Shown here piece by piece: positions 26,256-35,267 of a stretch of DNA of 64,000 nucleotides (positions are counted from its first letter, which is position 1; each line of letters opens with the position of its first letter). Under the pieces are notes generated by a model. That model was not told where the DNA came from and ran no database searches. It was given only the letters and a program-made list of their open reading frames with translations. The stretch is from WRGA01 sp031553395. GTDB lineage: Bacteria > Bacteroidota > Bacteroidia > Bacteroidales > WRGA01. Made by a program: the position numbers and the translations under genes. Where the stretch lies: NCBI GenBank assembly GCA_031553395.1, contig JAVBLR010000021.1:15083-79082 (forward strand), written 5' to 3'.

Positions 26256-27275
26256 ATGTCCACGTTTAATTTAAATAACATAAAATTGCTTATTAAGAGA
26301 TTTTGGAAGAAAATGCTAGTTTTTTTTCAAAGCGACAAATTTCGTCGTAGCCTTGTTTTTTTCTTTTTTCTTTTCTTAGCTTTCGGGTTTCGTGTACTCC
26401 AATCCATGGGAGAAGACTATACTTACACCTACAATATTCCCATTACTTTTAAAAATATACCTGAAGATGCTGTAGTTACAAATGATTTACCTTCATCAAT
26501 TCAGGTAACCATTGCGGCTAAAGGTTCCACAATGTTTAAATATTCATACGGAAAAAGTTTTTCTGCTATAGAAATCGACGTTACTACAATGCAGAAAACT
26601 AAAAAAGAATATATTGTTACTTCGGAGAATATTAAAACTGAAATACGAAAACAACTTCTCAAAGGAACTGGCTTATCTAATATTATTCCCGATAATATTC
26701 ATATTTATTATGCATTGGAAGAAAATAAAGAAATTCCTGTTCGTATAGATTTTCATATTACCACAGCAAACCAATGTATGCAAAGTGGAGATGCTATATC
26801 CGATCCTGCATTTATTAAAGTTTATGCACCAAAATCCGTATTAGATACATTAAATGAAGCTACAACTATTCTATTTGAAGGAAAAGATTTAAAAGATACT
26901 GTTCATAAAAAAATAGCATTAAGAAAAATTACAGGAGTAAAATTTGTTCCGGATAAAGTAGATATTTTAATTCCGATAGAAGAATTTACCGAAAAAACAA
27001 TCGAAATTCCTATACAAGGAATAAATGTTCCTAAAAACTTTACATTGCGTATTTTTCCCGCCAAAGTAAATGTGTCATTTTTTGTCGTTTTAAGCAAATT
27101 CAATTCAATTACGGCTAAAGATTTTCAGGCAACAATTGATTATACCGAAACCGGAAAGGATGGAAATGGAAAATTAAAAATAAACTTGTCTAAGTTTCCT
27201 ACAGATGCTCAAAACATCCGTTTATCAACATCCGAAGCTGATATTTTGTTGGAAGAAAAAACTCCCGAACAATGA
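26256..27275 (+). CDS. YbbR-like domain protein
   Basis: A 339-residue protein with one N-terminal transmembrane helix (about residues 30-50, RSLVFFFFLFLAFGFRVLQ) followed by repeated beta-rich YbbR-like domains (YNIPITFKNIPEDAVVTNDLP, IEIPIQGINVPKNFTL). YbbR proteins elsewhere activate the diadenylate cyclase CdaA; no cdaA is seen here. The coaE gene overlaps its stop codon by four bases (ATGA), a translational-coupling arrangement common in Bacteroidota. Confidence 0.87.
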   Translation: MSTFNLNNIKLLIKRFWKKMLVFFQSDKFRRSLVFFFFLFLAFGFRVLQSMGEDYTYTYNIPITFKNIPEDAVVTNDLPSSIQVTIAAKGSTMFKYSYGKSFSAIEIDVTTMQKTKKEYIVTSENIKTEIRKQLLKGTGLSNIIPDNIHIYYALEENKEIPVRIDFHITTANQCMQSGDAISDPAFIKVYAPKSVLDTLNEATTILFEGKDLKDTVHKKIALRKITGVKFVPDKVDILIPIEEFTEKTIEIPIQGINVPKNFTLRIFPAKVNVSFFVVLSKFNSITAKDFQATIDYTETGKDGNGKLKINLSKFPTDAQNIRLSTSEADILLEEKTPEQ

Positions 27276-27856
27276 TAAAAATTGGTATAACCGGAGGAAT
27301 AGGTAGTGGGAAATCCATCGTTTCACGATTATTTGAAATGCTTGGCATTCCTGTTTACATCGCCGATGCCGAAGCGAAAAAAATAACTTCAGATTCGTCT
27401 GAGGTAAAAAAGAAACTGACTGATTTATTTGGAGAAAATACATATCCCAATGGTATTTTGGACAAACAATATTTAGCATCGATTATATTCAATAATCCGG
27501 TTGCATTGTCTCAAACAAACGCCATTATTCATCCTGAAGTAAGAAAAGATTTCGAAAAATGGGCAAATCATCAGCATGTTCCAGTTGTTGCCATGGAGGC
27601 TGCTATTTTATTTGAAGCCGGATTTGATAAGGATATGGATAAACTAATTGTTGTAACTGCTCCAACGGATATACGTATCAAACGTGTAACGAAACGGGAT
27701 AATATTTCCAAAGAAAAAGTGATGGAAAGAATTAATAATCAGATTACCGATGAAGATAAAATAAAGCAATCTGATTTTCAAATAATAAACGATGATAAAA
27801 TCCCAATTATTCCACAAATTTGTAAAATAGTAGACGAAATTAGAGCTGAATATTAA
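27272..27856 (+). CDS. coaE: Dephospho-CoA kinase
   Basis: Phosphorylates the ribose 3'-hydroxyl of dephospho-CoA, the last step of CoA synthesis. The 194-residue protein has the P-loop GITGGIGSGKS at its N-terminus, ADAEAKK, and VVTAPTDIRIKRVTKRD. Its start codon overlaps the ybbR stop (ATGA). It ends nine bases from the convergent small gene. Confidence 0.96.
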   Translation: MIKIGITGGIGSGKSIVSRLFEMLGIPVYIADAEAKKITSDSSEVKKKLTDLFGENTYPNGILDKQYLASIIFNNPVALSQTNAIIHPEVRKDFEKWANHQHVPVVAMEAAILFEAGFDKDMDKLIVVTAPTDIRIKRVTKRDNISKEKVMERINNQITDEDKIKQSDFQIINDDKIPIIPQICKIVDEIRAEY

Positions 27857-27865
27857 ACAGTTTTC

Positions 27866-28099
27866 CTATTCAGATTTTCCATCCTTATCTTTTTGATTCA
27901 TCTTATCTCGCATTCTTTCTCTCCACGTTTGTAAAAGCCATAACAGAATAATTATCACCAATGTAACTCCGATTGTCACATAATAATCCGTGAAATCTCC
28001 TTTTTTTGCATATTTGGAATACGATATATAAGATAAAACTGCCAGATAAATAAGTAATCCGGCAGTTATCATATTTTTCTTCTTAAATTTTCGAAGCAT
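27866..28099 (-). CDS. Small two-helix membrane protein
   Basis: A 77-residue protein with a basic N-terminus, a hydrophobic helix at about residues 11-26, another at about 42-60, and a charged C-terminal tail. No family is recognised. It lies 14 bases after the S41 protease gene on the same strand and is probably co-transcribed. The arrangement of two helices and a basic tail fits a small membrane accessory protein, but no function can be assigned. Confidence 0.65.
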   Translation of the reverse strand: MLRKFKKKNMITAGLLIYLAVLSYISYSKYAKKGDFTDYYVTIGVTLVIIILLWLLQTWRERMRDKMNQKDKDGKSE

Positions 28100-28113
28100 A
28101 ACTCAATCAATCT

Positions 28114-29727
28114 CTAATTTCTTTTTCCCGAGAGTAACTTTGCATATTCTTTGGGATCATTGATAATATCCAATGCTTTTTTCAACGATTCATTTTCTGA
28201 ATTGATAACCCGATAGTATTCGGTCATTTCAAATAAATCTCTGGCAACTAACGCTTTTATTTGCAAGTCAATCAATAGTTTAGCCCTTACATATTGCTCT
28301 TCATCGTATTTTACCTTTTCCTCTTCGGCTGTACTTAACAAATCTTTTTCCATATCGGCCGTTACCGTAAAGCCTTTATCAAAAGCATCGAAGTCAGAGT
28401 ATTGTTTTTTCAGATTTTCCCTATTTCGTTCGAAGTAGTTGATTGTAAAGCGATTTAAAGCTCCCTTAGCCACCAAGTTACGATGAAAATCGGTATAACG
28501 GGCAGTATCCATCGGTACAAAATAATCAGGCATAATCCCACCTCCACCATAAACAATTCGTTTGGATACCAATGTTTTATATTTCAATGAATCAGGAAAA
28601 TGAATACTGTCGGAATTTGTCATTTCTCCATGATTATATCTGTTGATAAGGTCTTTCTCATATTGTTCGGTACCATTTTCATACGATTTTTGAATACATC
28701 TTCCCGAAGGCGTATAATAGCGAGCAATGGTTAAACGCATCATAGAACCATCGGGAAAAGGAATCGGACGTTGAACCAATCCTTTGCCAAAAGTACGTCT
28801 TCCTACAACTACTGCCCTATCCCAATCTTGCAATGCTCCGGTAACAATTTCACTTGCCGAAGCAGAACCTTCATCAACTAAAACTACTAAGTTTCCTTTT
28901 TCGAAATTTCCTTTGGCCGTAGCCGTTAATGTTTGTTTTTCCTGATGAGCACCTTCGGTATAAACAATCAATTGTTTTGCTGACAAAAATTCATCAGCAA
29001 GGTCTGTTGCCGCACTCATATAACCACCTCCATTTCCTTGCAAATCTAAAATAAGGCTTTTCATTCCTTTCGATTGCAAATTTTTGAAAGCAGTTAAAAA
29101 TTCTTCATGCGAAGTTGAAGCAAAACGGTTTAATTTAATATATCCGGTTTCTTTATTAATCATATAAGAAGCATCAAGACTATAAATTGGAATTTTATCC
29201 CTAATTATCTTAAAATCAACAAGATCATCTACTCCTCTACGCAATACCTTTACAGAAACAGTCGTACCTTTTTTGCCTCTCAACCGTTTCATAATATCGG
29301 TATTACTCATTTTAACTCCGGCAATAGCAGTATCATTAACCGAAACAATCCGATCGCCTGCCATTATTCCTACCTTTTCCGAAGGTCCGCCGGCAATGGT
29401 TTGAATAACAAAAAGCGTATCTTTCAACATATTGAACTGAATTCCGATTCCATCAAAATTTCCTTGAAGCGGTTCGTTCAATTCTTTTGCCTCTTTCGCT
29501 GTCATATAATCCGAGTGCGGATCCAATTTCTGCAATAATCCTGTAATTGCATCTTCAACCAATTTATTTTGGTTCAGCGTATCTACATATAAATTTTCAA
29601 TGGCATAAACTGCGTAGGTAAGTTTCGATGCTGCATCATTTTTTTGAAATAATCCCTGTGCCGAAGCTACGTTTACACAAAAAAATCCGCAAAAGAGAGC
29701 AATTGCTAGTAAGATTTTGTTTTTCAT
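28114..29727 (-). CDS. C-terminal processing peptidase (S41, CtpA/Prc type)
   Basis: A 537-residue exported serine protease. Signal peptide ends near ASAQ (residue 24); a PDZ domain spans about 85-165 (GIGIQFNMLKDTLFVIQTI); the catalytic domain has S290 in EGSASASEI and K315 in FGKGLVQ, the Ser-Lys dyad with the family's usual 25-residue spacing. CTPs trim envelope proteins at their C-termini. It lies 42 bases downstream of the mrp gene. Confidence 0.95.
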   Translation of the reverse strand: MKNKILLAIALFCGFFCVNVASAQGLFQKNDAASKLTYAVYAIENLYVDTLNQNKLVEDAITGLLQKLDPHSDYMTAKEAKELNEPLQGNFDGIGIQFNMLKDTLFVIQTIAGGPSEKVGIMAGDRIVSVNDTAIAGVKMSNTDIMKRLRGKKGTTVSVKVLRRGVDDLVDFKIIRDKIPIYSLDASYMINKETGYIKLNRFASTSHEEFLTAFKNLQSKGMKSLILDLQGNGGGYMSAATDLADEFLSAKQLIVYTEGAHQEKQTLTATAKGNFEKGNLVVLVDEGSASASEIVTGALQDWDRAVVVGRRTFGKGLVQRPIPFPDGSMMRLTIARYYTPSGRCIQKSYENGTEQYEKDLINRYNHGEMTNSDSIHFPDSLKYKTLVSKRIVYGGGGIMPDYFVPMDTARYTDFHRNLVAKGALNRFTINYFERNRENLKKQYSDFDAFDKGFTVTADMEKDLLSTAEEEKVKYDEEQYVRAKLLIDLQIKALVARDLFEMTEYYRVINSENESLKKALDIINDPKEYAKLLSGKRN

Positions 29728-29769
29728 TTTATCTTGTTTTGTTTGTTTTTGAATAAAAACGGGACCGCT

Positions 29770-30867
29770 TTATTTTATTTCCACCCGTTTCGTTGCTTCC
29801 AGATTATTGTTCCTGTAATCAACTTGTTTTACAACTTCTTCGGCTAAATGCATAAATGCTGCACCGGTTATTGAATTTTCATTCAAAGCAACCGGAATTC
29901 CATTGTCTCCACCTTCACATATCGTTTGAACAATCGGAATTTGCCCTAATAAAGGAATTTGCATTTCTTCGGCCAATAGTTTTGCACCTTCTTTCCCAAA
30001 AATATAATATTTATTTTCCGGAAGTTCGGCCGGCGTAAACCAAGCCATATTTTCAACTAGTCCCAATATTGGTACATTAATTTTCTCGCCTCGAAACATG
30101 GCAATTCCCTTTCGTGCATCAGCCAATGCTACTTGTTGAGGTGTACTGACAATTATTGCTCCGGTAACAGCTAATGTTTGTACCAATGTAAGATGAATAT
30201 CGCTTGTTCCCGGAGGAAGATCTAACAAAAAATAATCCAAGTCGCCCCAATACGCATCGGAAATCAATTGTTTCAGTGCATTGCTTGCCATGCCTCCACG
30301 CCAAACGGTTGCATTGTTTTTGTCGACAAAAAAACCCATCGACAATAATTTCACTCCGTATTTTTCTTCGGGTATAATCAAGTCCCTTCCATCATGATTT
30401 TCCAATATGGGACGAGCTTCTTCCATGTCGAACATTTTAGGAACCGAAGGCCCAAAAATATCAGCATCCAACAACCCTACTTTATATCCTAATTTAGCCA
30501 ATGCAACAGCTAAATTTGCTGAAACAGTAGACTTGCCTACTCCTCCTTTTCCTGAAGAAATTGCAATGATATTTTTTACCTGAGGTAATAATTTCTCCGG
30601 CTCAGGACGAGCAAGTCGTTTTGTTTTTACATGTATAAATACCTGAGCTGCTTTATCTGCATACGTCTGCACAGCAGTTTCGGCAGCTTTTACTACTGAT
30701 TTGATAAACGGATCTGTTGGTTTTTCAAAAATCAAGGAAAATTCAACTTTATTTCCGTCAATACGAATGTCTTCATCAACCATACCCGATTCAACCAAGT
30801 TCATTTTGGTTCCAGGATATCTTACTTTTAACAAAGCATCTATTATTAATTTAGGATAAAGCGCCAT
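29770..30867 (-). CDS. Mrp/NBP35 family P-loop ATPase (Fe-S cluster carrier)
   Basis: A 365-residue protein with an N-terminal MIP18/DUF59-type domain (about 1-85), the deviant Walker A motif GKGGVGKS (106-113), and LLDADIFGPSVPKMF and DYFLLDLPPGTSDIHL. Mrp/ApbC proteins load or carry Fe-S clusters. The region where many homologues carry CxxC reads VENMAWFTPAELPENKYY here, with no cysteines, so cluster binding through that motif is not expected. The gene lies between trmB and the S41 protease. Confidence 0.93.
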   Translation of the reverse strand: MALYPKLIIDALLKVRYPGTKMNLVESGMVDEDIRIDGNKVEFSLIFEKPTDPFIKSVVKAAETAVQTYADKAAQVFIHVKTKRLARPEPEKLLPQVKNIIAISSGKGGVGKSTVSANLAVALAKLGYKVGLLDADIFGPSVPKMFDMEEARPILENHDGRDLIIPEEKYGVKLLSMGFFVDKNNATVWRGGMASNALKQLISDAYWGDLDYFLLDLPPGTSDIHLTLVQTLAVTGAIIVSTPQQVALADARKGIAMFRGEKINVPILGLVENMAWFTPAELPENKYYIFGKEGAKLLAEEMQIPLLGQIPIVQTICEGGDNGIPVALNENSITGAAFMHLAEEVVKQVDYRNNNLEATKRVEIK

Positions 30868-30892
30868 CGATAATTTACTACTATTTACACAA

Positions 30893-31660
30893 TTACAATT
30901 TACTATGCTGCAGATTTAACTCGCTGAGTTGGCCACGATTAAAACTCCGGTATGTATCCTGAGATATTTCAATATCAGGCTCCACTAAATTATGTCGTTC
31001 TTCTGCAATGAATTTGAGATATTTAATATTCAGCCCTCGTTCTATCCATTGTTTTTCATAAAATGTTTGGATAGATAAAATTTCATCTGCCACATGCGAG
31101 TGGTATAAATCATCTGTTTCGGCCAAAACCGAATAGCTATTTAGTTTTACCATTTCACATGTATATGTATATAAAAACTGACTGTCGGTTTTTAAATGCA
31201 CAATACCTTCGGGAATCAAAATCTTGCGGTATAGTTTCATGAAACGGGTTGATGTAAGCCGCTTACTTACTTTTCTCATTTGAGGATCGGGAAAGGTCAA
31301 CCAGATTTCGGCAACTTCACCGGAAGCAAAAAAATGATCAATCAATTCGATGTGTGTACGAAGGAAAGCGGCATTTGTCAAATTTTCGTCTAATGCTTGT
31401 TTCGCTCCGGTCCACATTCGCGCTCCTTTTATATCAATTCCGACAAAATTTTTCTCCGGAAACAATTTTGCAAGTCCAACCGTATATTCCCCTTTTCCAC
31501 AACCAAGTTCTAATACAATGGGATTCTCGTTCTTAAAAAAATCCTTGTTCCATCCTCCTTTTAAATCAAATCCTTTTTCCTTTAATACGGAAAAAGGATA
31601 TTGAAATACATTAGAATATGATGCCATATCGGCAAATTTCTGCAATTTATTTTTTGCCAC
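30893..31660 (-). CDS. trmB: tRNA (guanine46-N7)-methyltransferase
   Basis: A 255-residue SAM-dependent enzyme that methylates G46 in the tRNA variable loop. ELGCGKGEYTVGLAKLFPEK is the SAM site, followed by GIDIKGARMW, WLTFPDPQMRK (the TrmB hallmark) and HLKTDS. The start MAKNKLQKFADMASYSNVFQY fits Bacteroidota homologues. The leader carries AATAAC words of the short-word family. Confidence 0.95.
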   Translation of the reverse strand: MAKNKLQKFADMASYSNVFQYPFSVLKEKGFDLKGGWNKDFFKNENPIVLELGCGKGEYTVGLAKLFPEKNFVGIDIKGARMWTGAKQALDENLTNAAFLRTHIELIDHFFASGEVAEIWLTFPDPQMRKVSKRLTSTRFMKLYRKILIPEGIVHLKTDSQFLYTYTCEMVKLNSYSVLAETDDLYHSHVADEILSIQTFYEKQWIERGLNIKYLKFIAEERHNLVEPDIEISQDTYRSFNRGQLSELNLQHSKL

Positions 31661-31672
31661 TGTAAGAGATTA

Positions 31673-31726
31673 TTTTGTTGTTTGTTATTCGTTATTTGTC
31701 AACCAACAACGAATAACCAATAACTA
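31673..31726. repeat. GTTATTC-word inverted repeat (LRR gene to trmB)
   Basis: Left arm 31673-31698 (TTTTGTTG, TTTGTTATTC, GTTATTTG) and right arm 31701-31724 (AACCAACAAC, GAATAACC, AATAAC) are almost adjacent and can fold into a long hairpin in the minus-strand transcript. It fills the gap between two co-directional genes. Confidence 0.8.
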
Positions 31727-31731
31727 AAGCA

Positions 31732-33477
31732 TTATTTGCAATTATCAAATCCGTAGCCCGGTTGTTGATTACAAACATCAAATGTTTTCCAGTTCGCGTG
31801 ATTCAACAATGATTGAGGTATCGATCCGGATAATTCATTTCCATCCAAATATAAATATTTCAATGTAGTAATATTTCCGATAGATGCAGGAATACTTCCT
31901 GATAAATCATTGCTGGATAATCCCAGTGTAAAGAGTTTTGTTAGATTACCTAATGTCGCAGGTATTTCTCCACTGAACTTATTATATCCAGCAACAAAGT
32001 TCTGCAAATTACTCAAATTACCCAATGTAGAAGGAATTTTACCGCTTAACTGATTCTTTTCAATACTGAAATTTACTAATCCGGATAAACCTCCTAAGTC
32101 CGACGGGATTTCGCCCGATAATTGATTTTGGTGCAAAAGCAGATTTGTTAATTTTGTCAACTTACCTAAAGATGAAGGAATTTCGCCCGATAATGTATTT
32201 TCCTGTAATTCTAAATCAACTAAATTGGTTAAATTTCCTAATTCATTTGGAATATTTCCGGTTAATCCATTTGTAAATAATTTCAATTCGATTAATGATT
32301 TCAAATTTCCAATACTTACCGGGATGGAACCTGATAAACCATTATTATTCAGGTATAAATATTGCAATTTGCCTAGATTTCCTATGGAAGATGGAATATT
32401 TCCCGACAAACTATTTTCATCAAGTATTAAATATTCTAAATTTGATAATGGACTAAAATCAATTATATTTCCACTGAATTGGTTTGAGGATAAATCCAGT
32501 TTCTTTAATGATGGTATTGTTGTAATCACCGATGGAATATTTCCGGTATATTGATTCCCACTTAAATACAATTCCTCCAATCCAAGTTTTGCGATATTCG
32601 ATGGAATGCTTCCCGATAATTGATTATCTATAAAAGAAATAACTTTCAAATTTGTCAGGTTAACAATATCTCCGGAGATTTCTCCTTTCAGGTTATTATT
32701 ATTCAAACTTAGAGAAGATACGCGTTGGCCGGTTAATGTTACACCATTCCAGGAAGTCATAGGATCAGAAAGTTTCCATTTCTTTTTCCAATGATCCCCA
32801 TCCATTGTATTGTAAAAATTAACCAATGTTGTACTGTCGGCTCCCCTTTCTAAATTTATGCCTTCGTCTTGCGTTATAACCAAATCGGTATAAACATTCG
32901 AATACGTTTTTGATTGAAAGCGAACTGTTCCTACACGTTTTGTATAAGAATTGGTAACAACTTTCAAAGAGCAATAATTTGCTCCGGAAGCAATTGTGGG
33001 TAAAACAATCCATCCATCATCGGAAGTAACAGCCCAATCGCCAACATTAGAAGCGACAATAATATTCAACGTTTTCCCGGAATAAGTTACTGAGGCCGTT
33101 GTTTGAGACAACGCAATCATCGGTTTTGCTCCGGTTTGCAATATACGTATTGTATCCTTCCCGGCATCACTTCTTACTGCAATGTAAGAAGAACGGGCTT
33201 CTAATCCGGTATTTTTCTTAACGGTTACAGTAGCAGTTACAGATTGTTCTTTGGATGAAGAAGGAGAAATAGATACCCATGAATCGGCAACGCTTGTACT
33301 CCATTTATCAGAAGAGTATATCGATACTTCCTGACTGCTTTCGCTTTCAGTAAATGTCAGACGTTTTGTACCTATAGAAAATGAAGTCGTTTCATCATCA
33401 TCTTTACACCCAACAAAGGTTATACCAACCAAAACTACGTACAGATAAATAAGAATGGATTTTTTTGATAAATTCAT
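31732..33477 (-). CDS. BACON and leucine-rich-repeat surface lipoprotein
   Basis: A 581-residue lipoprotein (lipobox ending ITFVGC, lipidated C24). Two BACON/Ig-like domains occupy about residues 35-205 (WSTSVADSWVSISPSSS, WAVTSDDGWIVLP), then a segment typical of LRR caps (LVNFYNTMDGDHWKKKW, WNGVTLTGQRVSSLSL), then roughly fourteen tandem 23-24-residue LRRs to about residue 565 with the plant-type core LSGxIPxxxGxLxxL. BACON domains often bind mucin or glycans; plant-type LRRs suggest protein binding. It is probably exposed on the cell surface. Repeats are very regular. Confidence 0.92.
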   Translation of the reverse strand: MNLSKKSILIYLYVVLVGITFVGCKDDDETTSFSIGTKRLTFTESESSQEVSIYSSDKWSTSVADSWVSISPSSSKEQSVTATVTVKKNTGLEARSSYIAVRSDAGKDTIRILQTGAKPMIALSQTTASVTYSGKTLNIIVASNVGDWAVTSDDGWIVLPTIASGANYCSLKVVTNSYTKRVGTVRFQSKTYSNVYTDLVITQDEGINLERGADSTTLVNFYNTMDGDHWKKKWKLSDPMTSWNGVTLTGQRVSSLSLNNNNLKGEISGDIVNLTNLKVISFIDNQLSGSIPSNIAKLGLEELYLSGNQYTGNIPSVITTIPSLKKLDLSSNQFSGNIIDFSPLSNLEYLILDENSLSGNIPSSIGNLGKLQYLYLNNNGLSGSIPVSIGNLKSLIELKLFTNGLTGNIPNELGNLTNLVDLELQENTLSGEIPSSLGKLTKLTNLLLHQNQLSGEIPSDLGGLSGLVNFSIEKNQLSGKIPSTLGNLSNLQNFVAGYNKFSGEIPATLGNLTKLFTLGLSSNDLSGSIPASIGNITTLKYLYLDGNELSGSIPQSLLNHANWKTFDVCNQQPGYGFDNCK

Positions 33478-33554
33478 TTGTATATCTTTTTTAAATCATA
33501 CATAACATGTTGTAAATTTTACGCTTGAATAAAACGCTTTTTTACAATTGACTG

Positions 33555-33562
33555 CAAATGTA
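33555..33562 (-). promoter_or_regulatory. -7 promoter element for the LRR lipoprotein
   Basis: TACATTTG on the minus strand matches TAnnTTTG, 78 bases before the start codon. No -33 element is clear. Confidence 0.35.
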
Positions 33563-33670
33563 ATAAATTATAATGTAACGTAATCCGGCTATTTTTATTT
33601 TTATGAGAATTATGTGCCGTTTACACATTTTTTAAATGCGCATTGATAGGACATGCGATTTAAAATAAAA

Positions 33671-33697
33671 AAACTACGGAATAAAACTCCGTAGTTT
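33671..33697. terminator. Terminator after the rubrerythrin gene
   Basis: AAACTACGGA (33671-33680) pairs with TCCGTAGTTT (33688-33697) with a 7-base loop. On the minus strand it is followed by TTTTTTATTTTA, and it lies 26 bases after the rubrerythrin stop codon. Confidence 0.88.
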
Positions 33698-33722
33698 ACT
33701 TTTTCATTTTGAATAATGCGTA

Positions 33723-34277
33723 TTATTTTTTGAAATAACGATTATACAAACCTTCAAATCCTTTACCATGGCGAGCTTCATCTTTACACATCTCATGTAC
33801 TGTATCATGAATAGCATCCAGATTCAATTCTTTTGCGCGAGTTGCAATACGTTTTTTGTCTTCGCAAGCTCCTGCTTCGGCTTCCATACGTTTTTTCAAG
33901 TTTGTTTTGGTATCCCAAACCACTTCGCCCAACAATTCAGCAAATTTCGAAGCATGTTCGGCTTCCTCCCACGCATAACGTTTGAATGCTTCCGCAATTT
34001 CGGGATAACCTTCACGATCGGCCTGGCGGCTCATTGCCAAATACATTCCGACTTCGGTACATTCACCCATAAAATGCGCGTTCAACCCTTCCAACACTTC
34101 AGCATCAACGCCTTTAGCCACACCCAAACGATGTTCATCACAAAATTGCAAGGCGCCTTCCGTTTCCACCATTTCTTTAAACTTGGCTTTAGGTTGTTTA
34201 CATTGAGGGCAAAAATCAGGAGCTTCCGCTCCTTCGTGCACGTATCCACAAACTGTGCAAATAAATTTCTTGTTCAT
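33723..34277 (-). CDS. Rubrerythrin (N-terminal rubredoxin form, peroxidase)
   Basis: A 184-residue diiron protein that reduces hydrogen peroxide in anaerobes. The rubredoxin-like Fe(Cys)4 site is at the N-terminus (C7, C10, C23, C26 in CTVCGY and CPQC), the reverse of classical rubrerythrin. The diiron four-helix bundle follows, with GECTEVGMYLAM, WEEAEHASKFAELLGE and CKDEARHGKGF as ligand segments. It lies 36 bases downstream of a PerR-type regulator with a palindromic operator, so it is very likely induced by peroxide. Confidence 0.93.
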   Translation of the reverse strand: MNKKFICTVCGYVHEGAEAPDFCPQCKQPKAKFKEMVETEGALQFCDEHRLGVAKGVDAEVLEGLNAHFMGECTEVGMYLAMSRQADREGYPEIAEAFKRYAWEEAEHASKFAELLGEVVWDTKTNLKKRMEAEAGACEDKKRIATRAKELNLDAIHDTVHEMCKDEARHGKGFEGLYNRYFKK

Positions 34278-34313
34278 TGAGTTTAAATTTAAATTAATAT
34301 AGTTTATTGATAT

Positions 34314-34739
34314 TTAGTTCTTTTGACAATCTTTACATTCTCCTTTATAATAAACTTGACATTCTGTAATCTGAAAATCTCTGGAATCCGGCATGGGTAT
34401 TTTATTCAAATTATCCTGATTTTCTAATGGTATATCTAAAATTTTCCCACATTTTGTACATCTGAAATGTGCGTGAGTAGATAAGTCACCATCATAACGG
34501 ACATTCTTTTCATCTATATTCAATGATTGAATTACGCCGGAATCCGACAATAATTTGAGCGTATTATATACTGTTGTTTTAGATAACGTAGGAATAGACG
34601 GACTCAGTTCATTAAAAATCATATCAGCTGTAGGATGATTTTTATATTCCAGTAGATATTTCATTACTTCTATTCGTTGTAGTGAAGGCTTTACATTATA
34701 ACTCAGAAGTTTATTTTTTACTTGATTAATTGTATTCAT
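34314..34739 (-). CDS. Fur-family peroxide regulator (PerR-like)
   Basis: A 141-residue Fur-family repressor. The winged helix is at about 20-80 (SLQRIEVMKYLLE, TVYNTLKLLSDSG), the dimer domain has HAHFRCTKCGKI and ends GECKDC, giving two CxxC pairs for the structural zinc. Placement with rubrerythrin and a 7-1-7 palindrome just before its own start codon argues for PerR rather than iron-responsive Fur. This is inference; metal specificity is not readable here. Confidence 0.88.
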   Translation of the reverse strand: MNTINQVKNKLLSYNVKPSLQRIEVMKYLLEYKNHPTADMIFNELSPSIPTLSKTTVYNTLKLLSDSGVIQSLNIDEKNVRYDGDLSTHAHFRCTKCGKILDIPLENQDNLNKIPMPDSRDFQITECQVYYKGECKDCQKN

Positions 34740-34746
34740 TATAAAA

Positions 34747-34761
34747 TTGTAATTATTACAA
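34747..34761. promoter_or_regulatory. Candidate PerR box
   Basis: TTGTAAT-T-ATTACAA is a perfect 7-1-7 palindrome with the same architecture as the PerR box TTATAATnATTATAA. Its edge is 8 bases from the start codon of the regulator gene, a position for autorepression of the regulator-rubrerythrin operon. It could also touch the divergent small gene. Confidence 0.7.
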
Positions 34762-34901
34762 ATTTAATTTGAGTACAAAGATATAAAATTAGTTGAAACT
34801 GGCAAACCAAGTCGGAAAAGTATTCAAATGAATAATTCCCTTTTTAGCAAACTTTATTATCGATAAGATTGTTAATATAAAAATCATAATAAGTTAAAGA
34901 A

Positions 34902-35096
34902 ATGAATACAGATTTTATAAACTCAAAAGACGAAAGAGTGAAATTGACCAATATTGTTGGTGAAACGAAGAAAATAATTGAAGAAGAAGTAGATTCTGAG
35001 AAAGAATCACATGCTCATCCGGTTACAGATACAGAAGTAAAAAAAGCAGTGGAAAGAATTAATCCCGATCCAAATAGCTTGAAAAGCCGAGGATAA
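34902..35096 (+). CDS. Small acidic hypothetical protein
   Basis: A 64-residue charged protein (MNTDFINSKDERVKLTNIVG start, ending VERINPDPNSLKSRG) without signal peptide or membrane segment. No family is recognised. It is divergent from the PerR-like gene with about 160 bases between them, and a hairpin terminator follows, so it is a stand-alone transcript. The open frame and clean terminator favour a real gene. Confidence 0.6.
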   Translation: MNTDFINSKDERVKLTNIVGETKKIIEEEVDSEKESHAHPVTDTEVKKAVERINPDPNSLKSRG

Positions 35097-35119
35097 AAAA
35101 TGTACATATTTCATTCGAC

Positions 35120-35155
35120 AAGTCCTAATTAGCCGTTATAGGTTAATTAGGACTT
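35120..35155 (+). terminator. Terminator of the small acidic protein gene
   Basis: AAGTCCTAATTA (35120-35131) pairs with TAATTAGGACTT (35144-35155) with a 12-base loop, followed by ATCTTTTG. Confidence 0.82.
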
Positions 35156-35211
35156 ATCTTTTGTTAATATGAGATTTGCTATTTTAAATGATAAAAATAT
35201 GTTCTTTTGTG

Positions 35212-35219
35212 TATATTTG
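35212..35219 (+). promoter_or_regulatory. -7 promoter element for gcvH
   Basis: TATATTTG matches TAnnTTTG, 48 bases before the gcvH start codon. Confidence 0.5.
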
Positions 35220-35267
35220 CATAATCTTTAGTAGAGGTTTTGCATATAACTTAACTAACAAATAATC

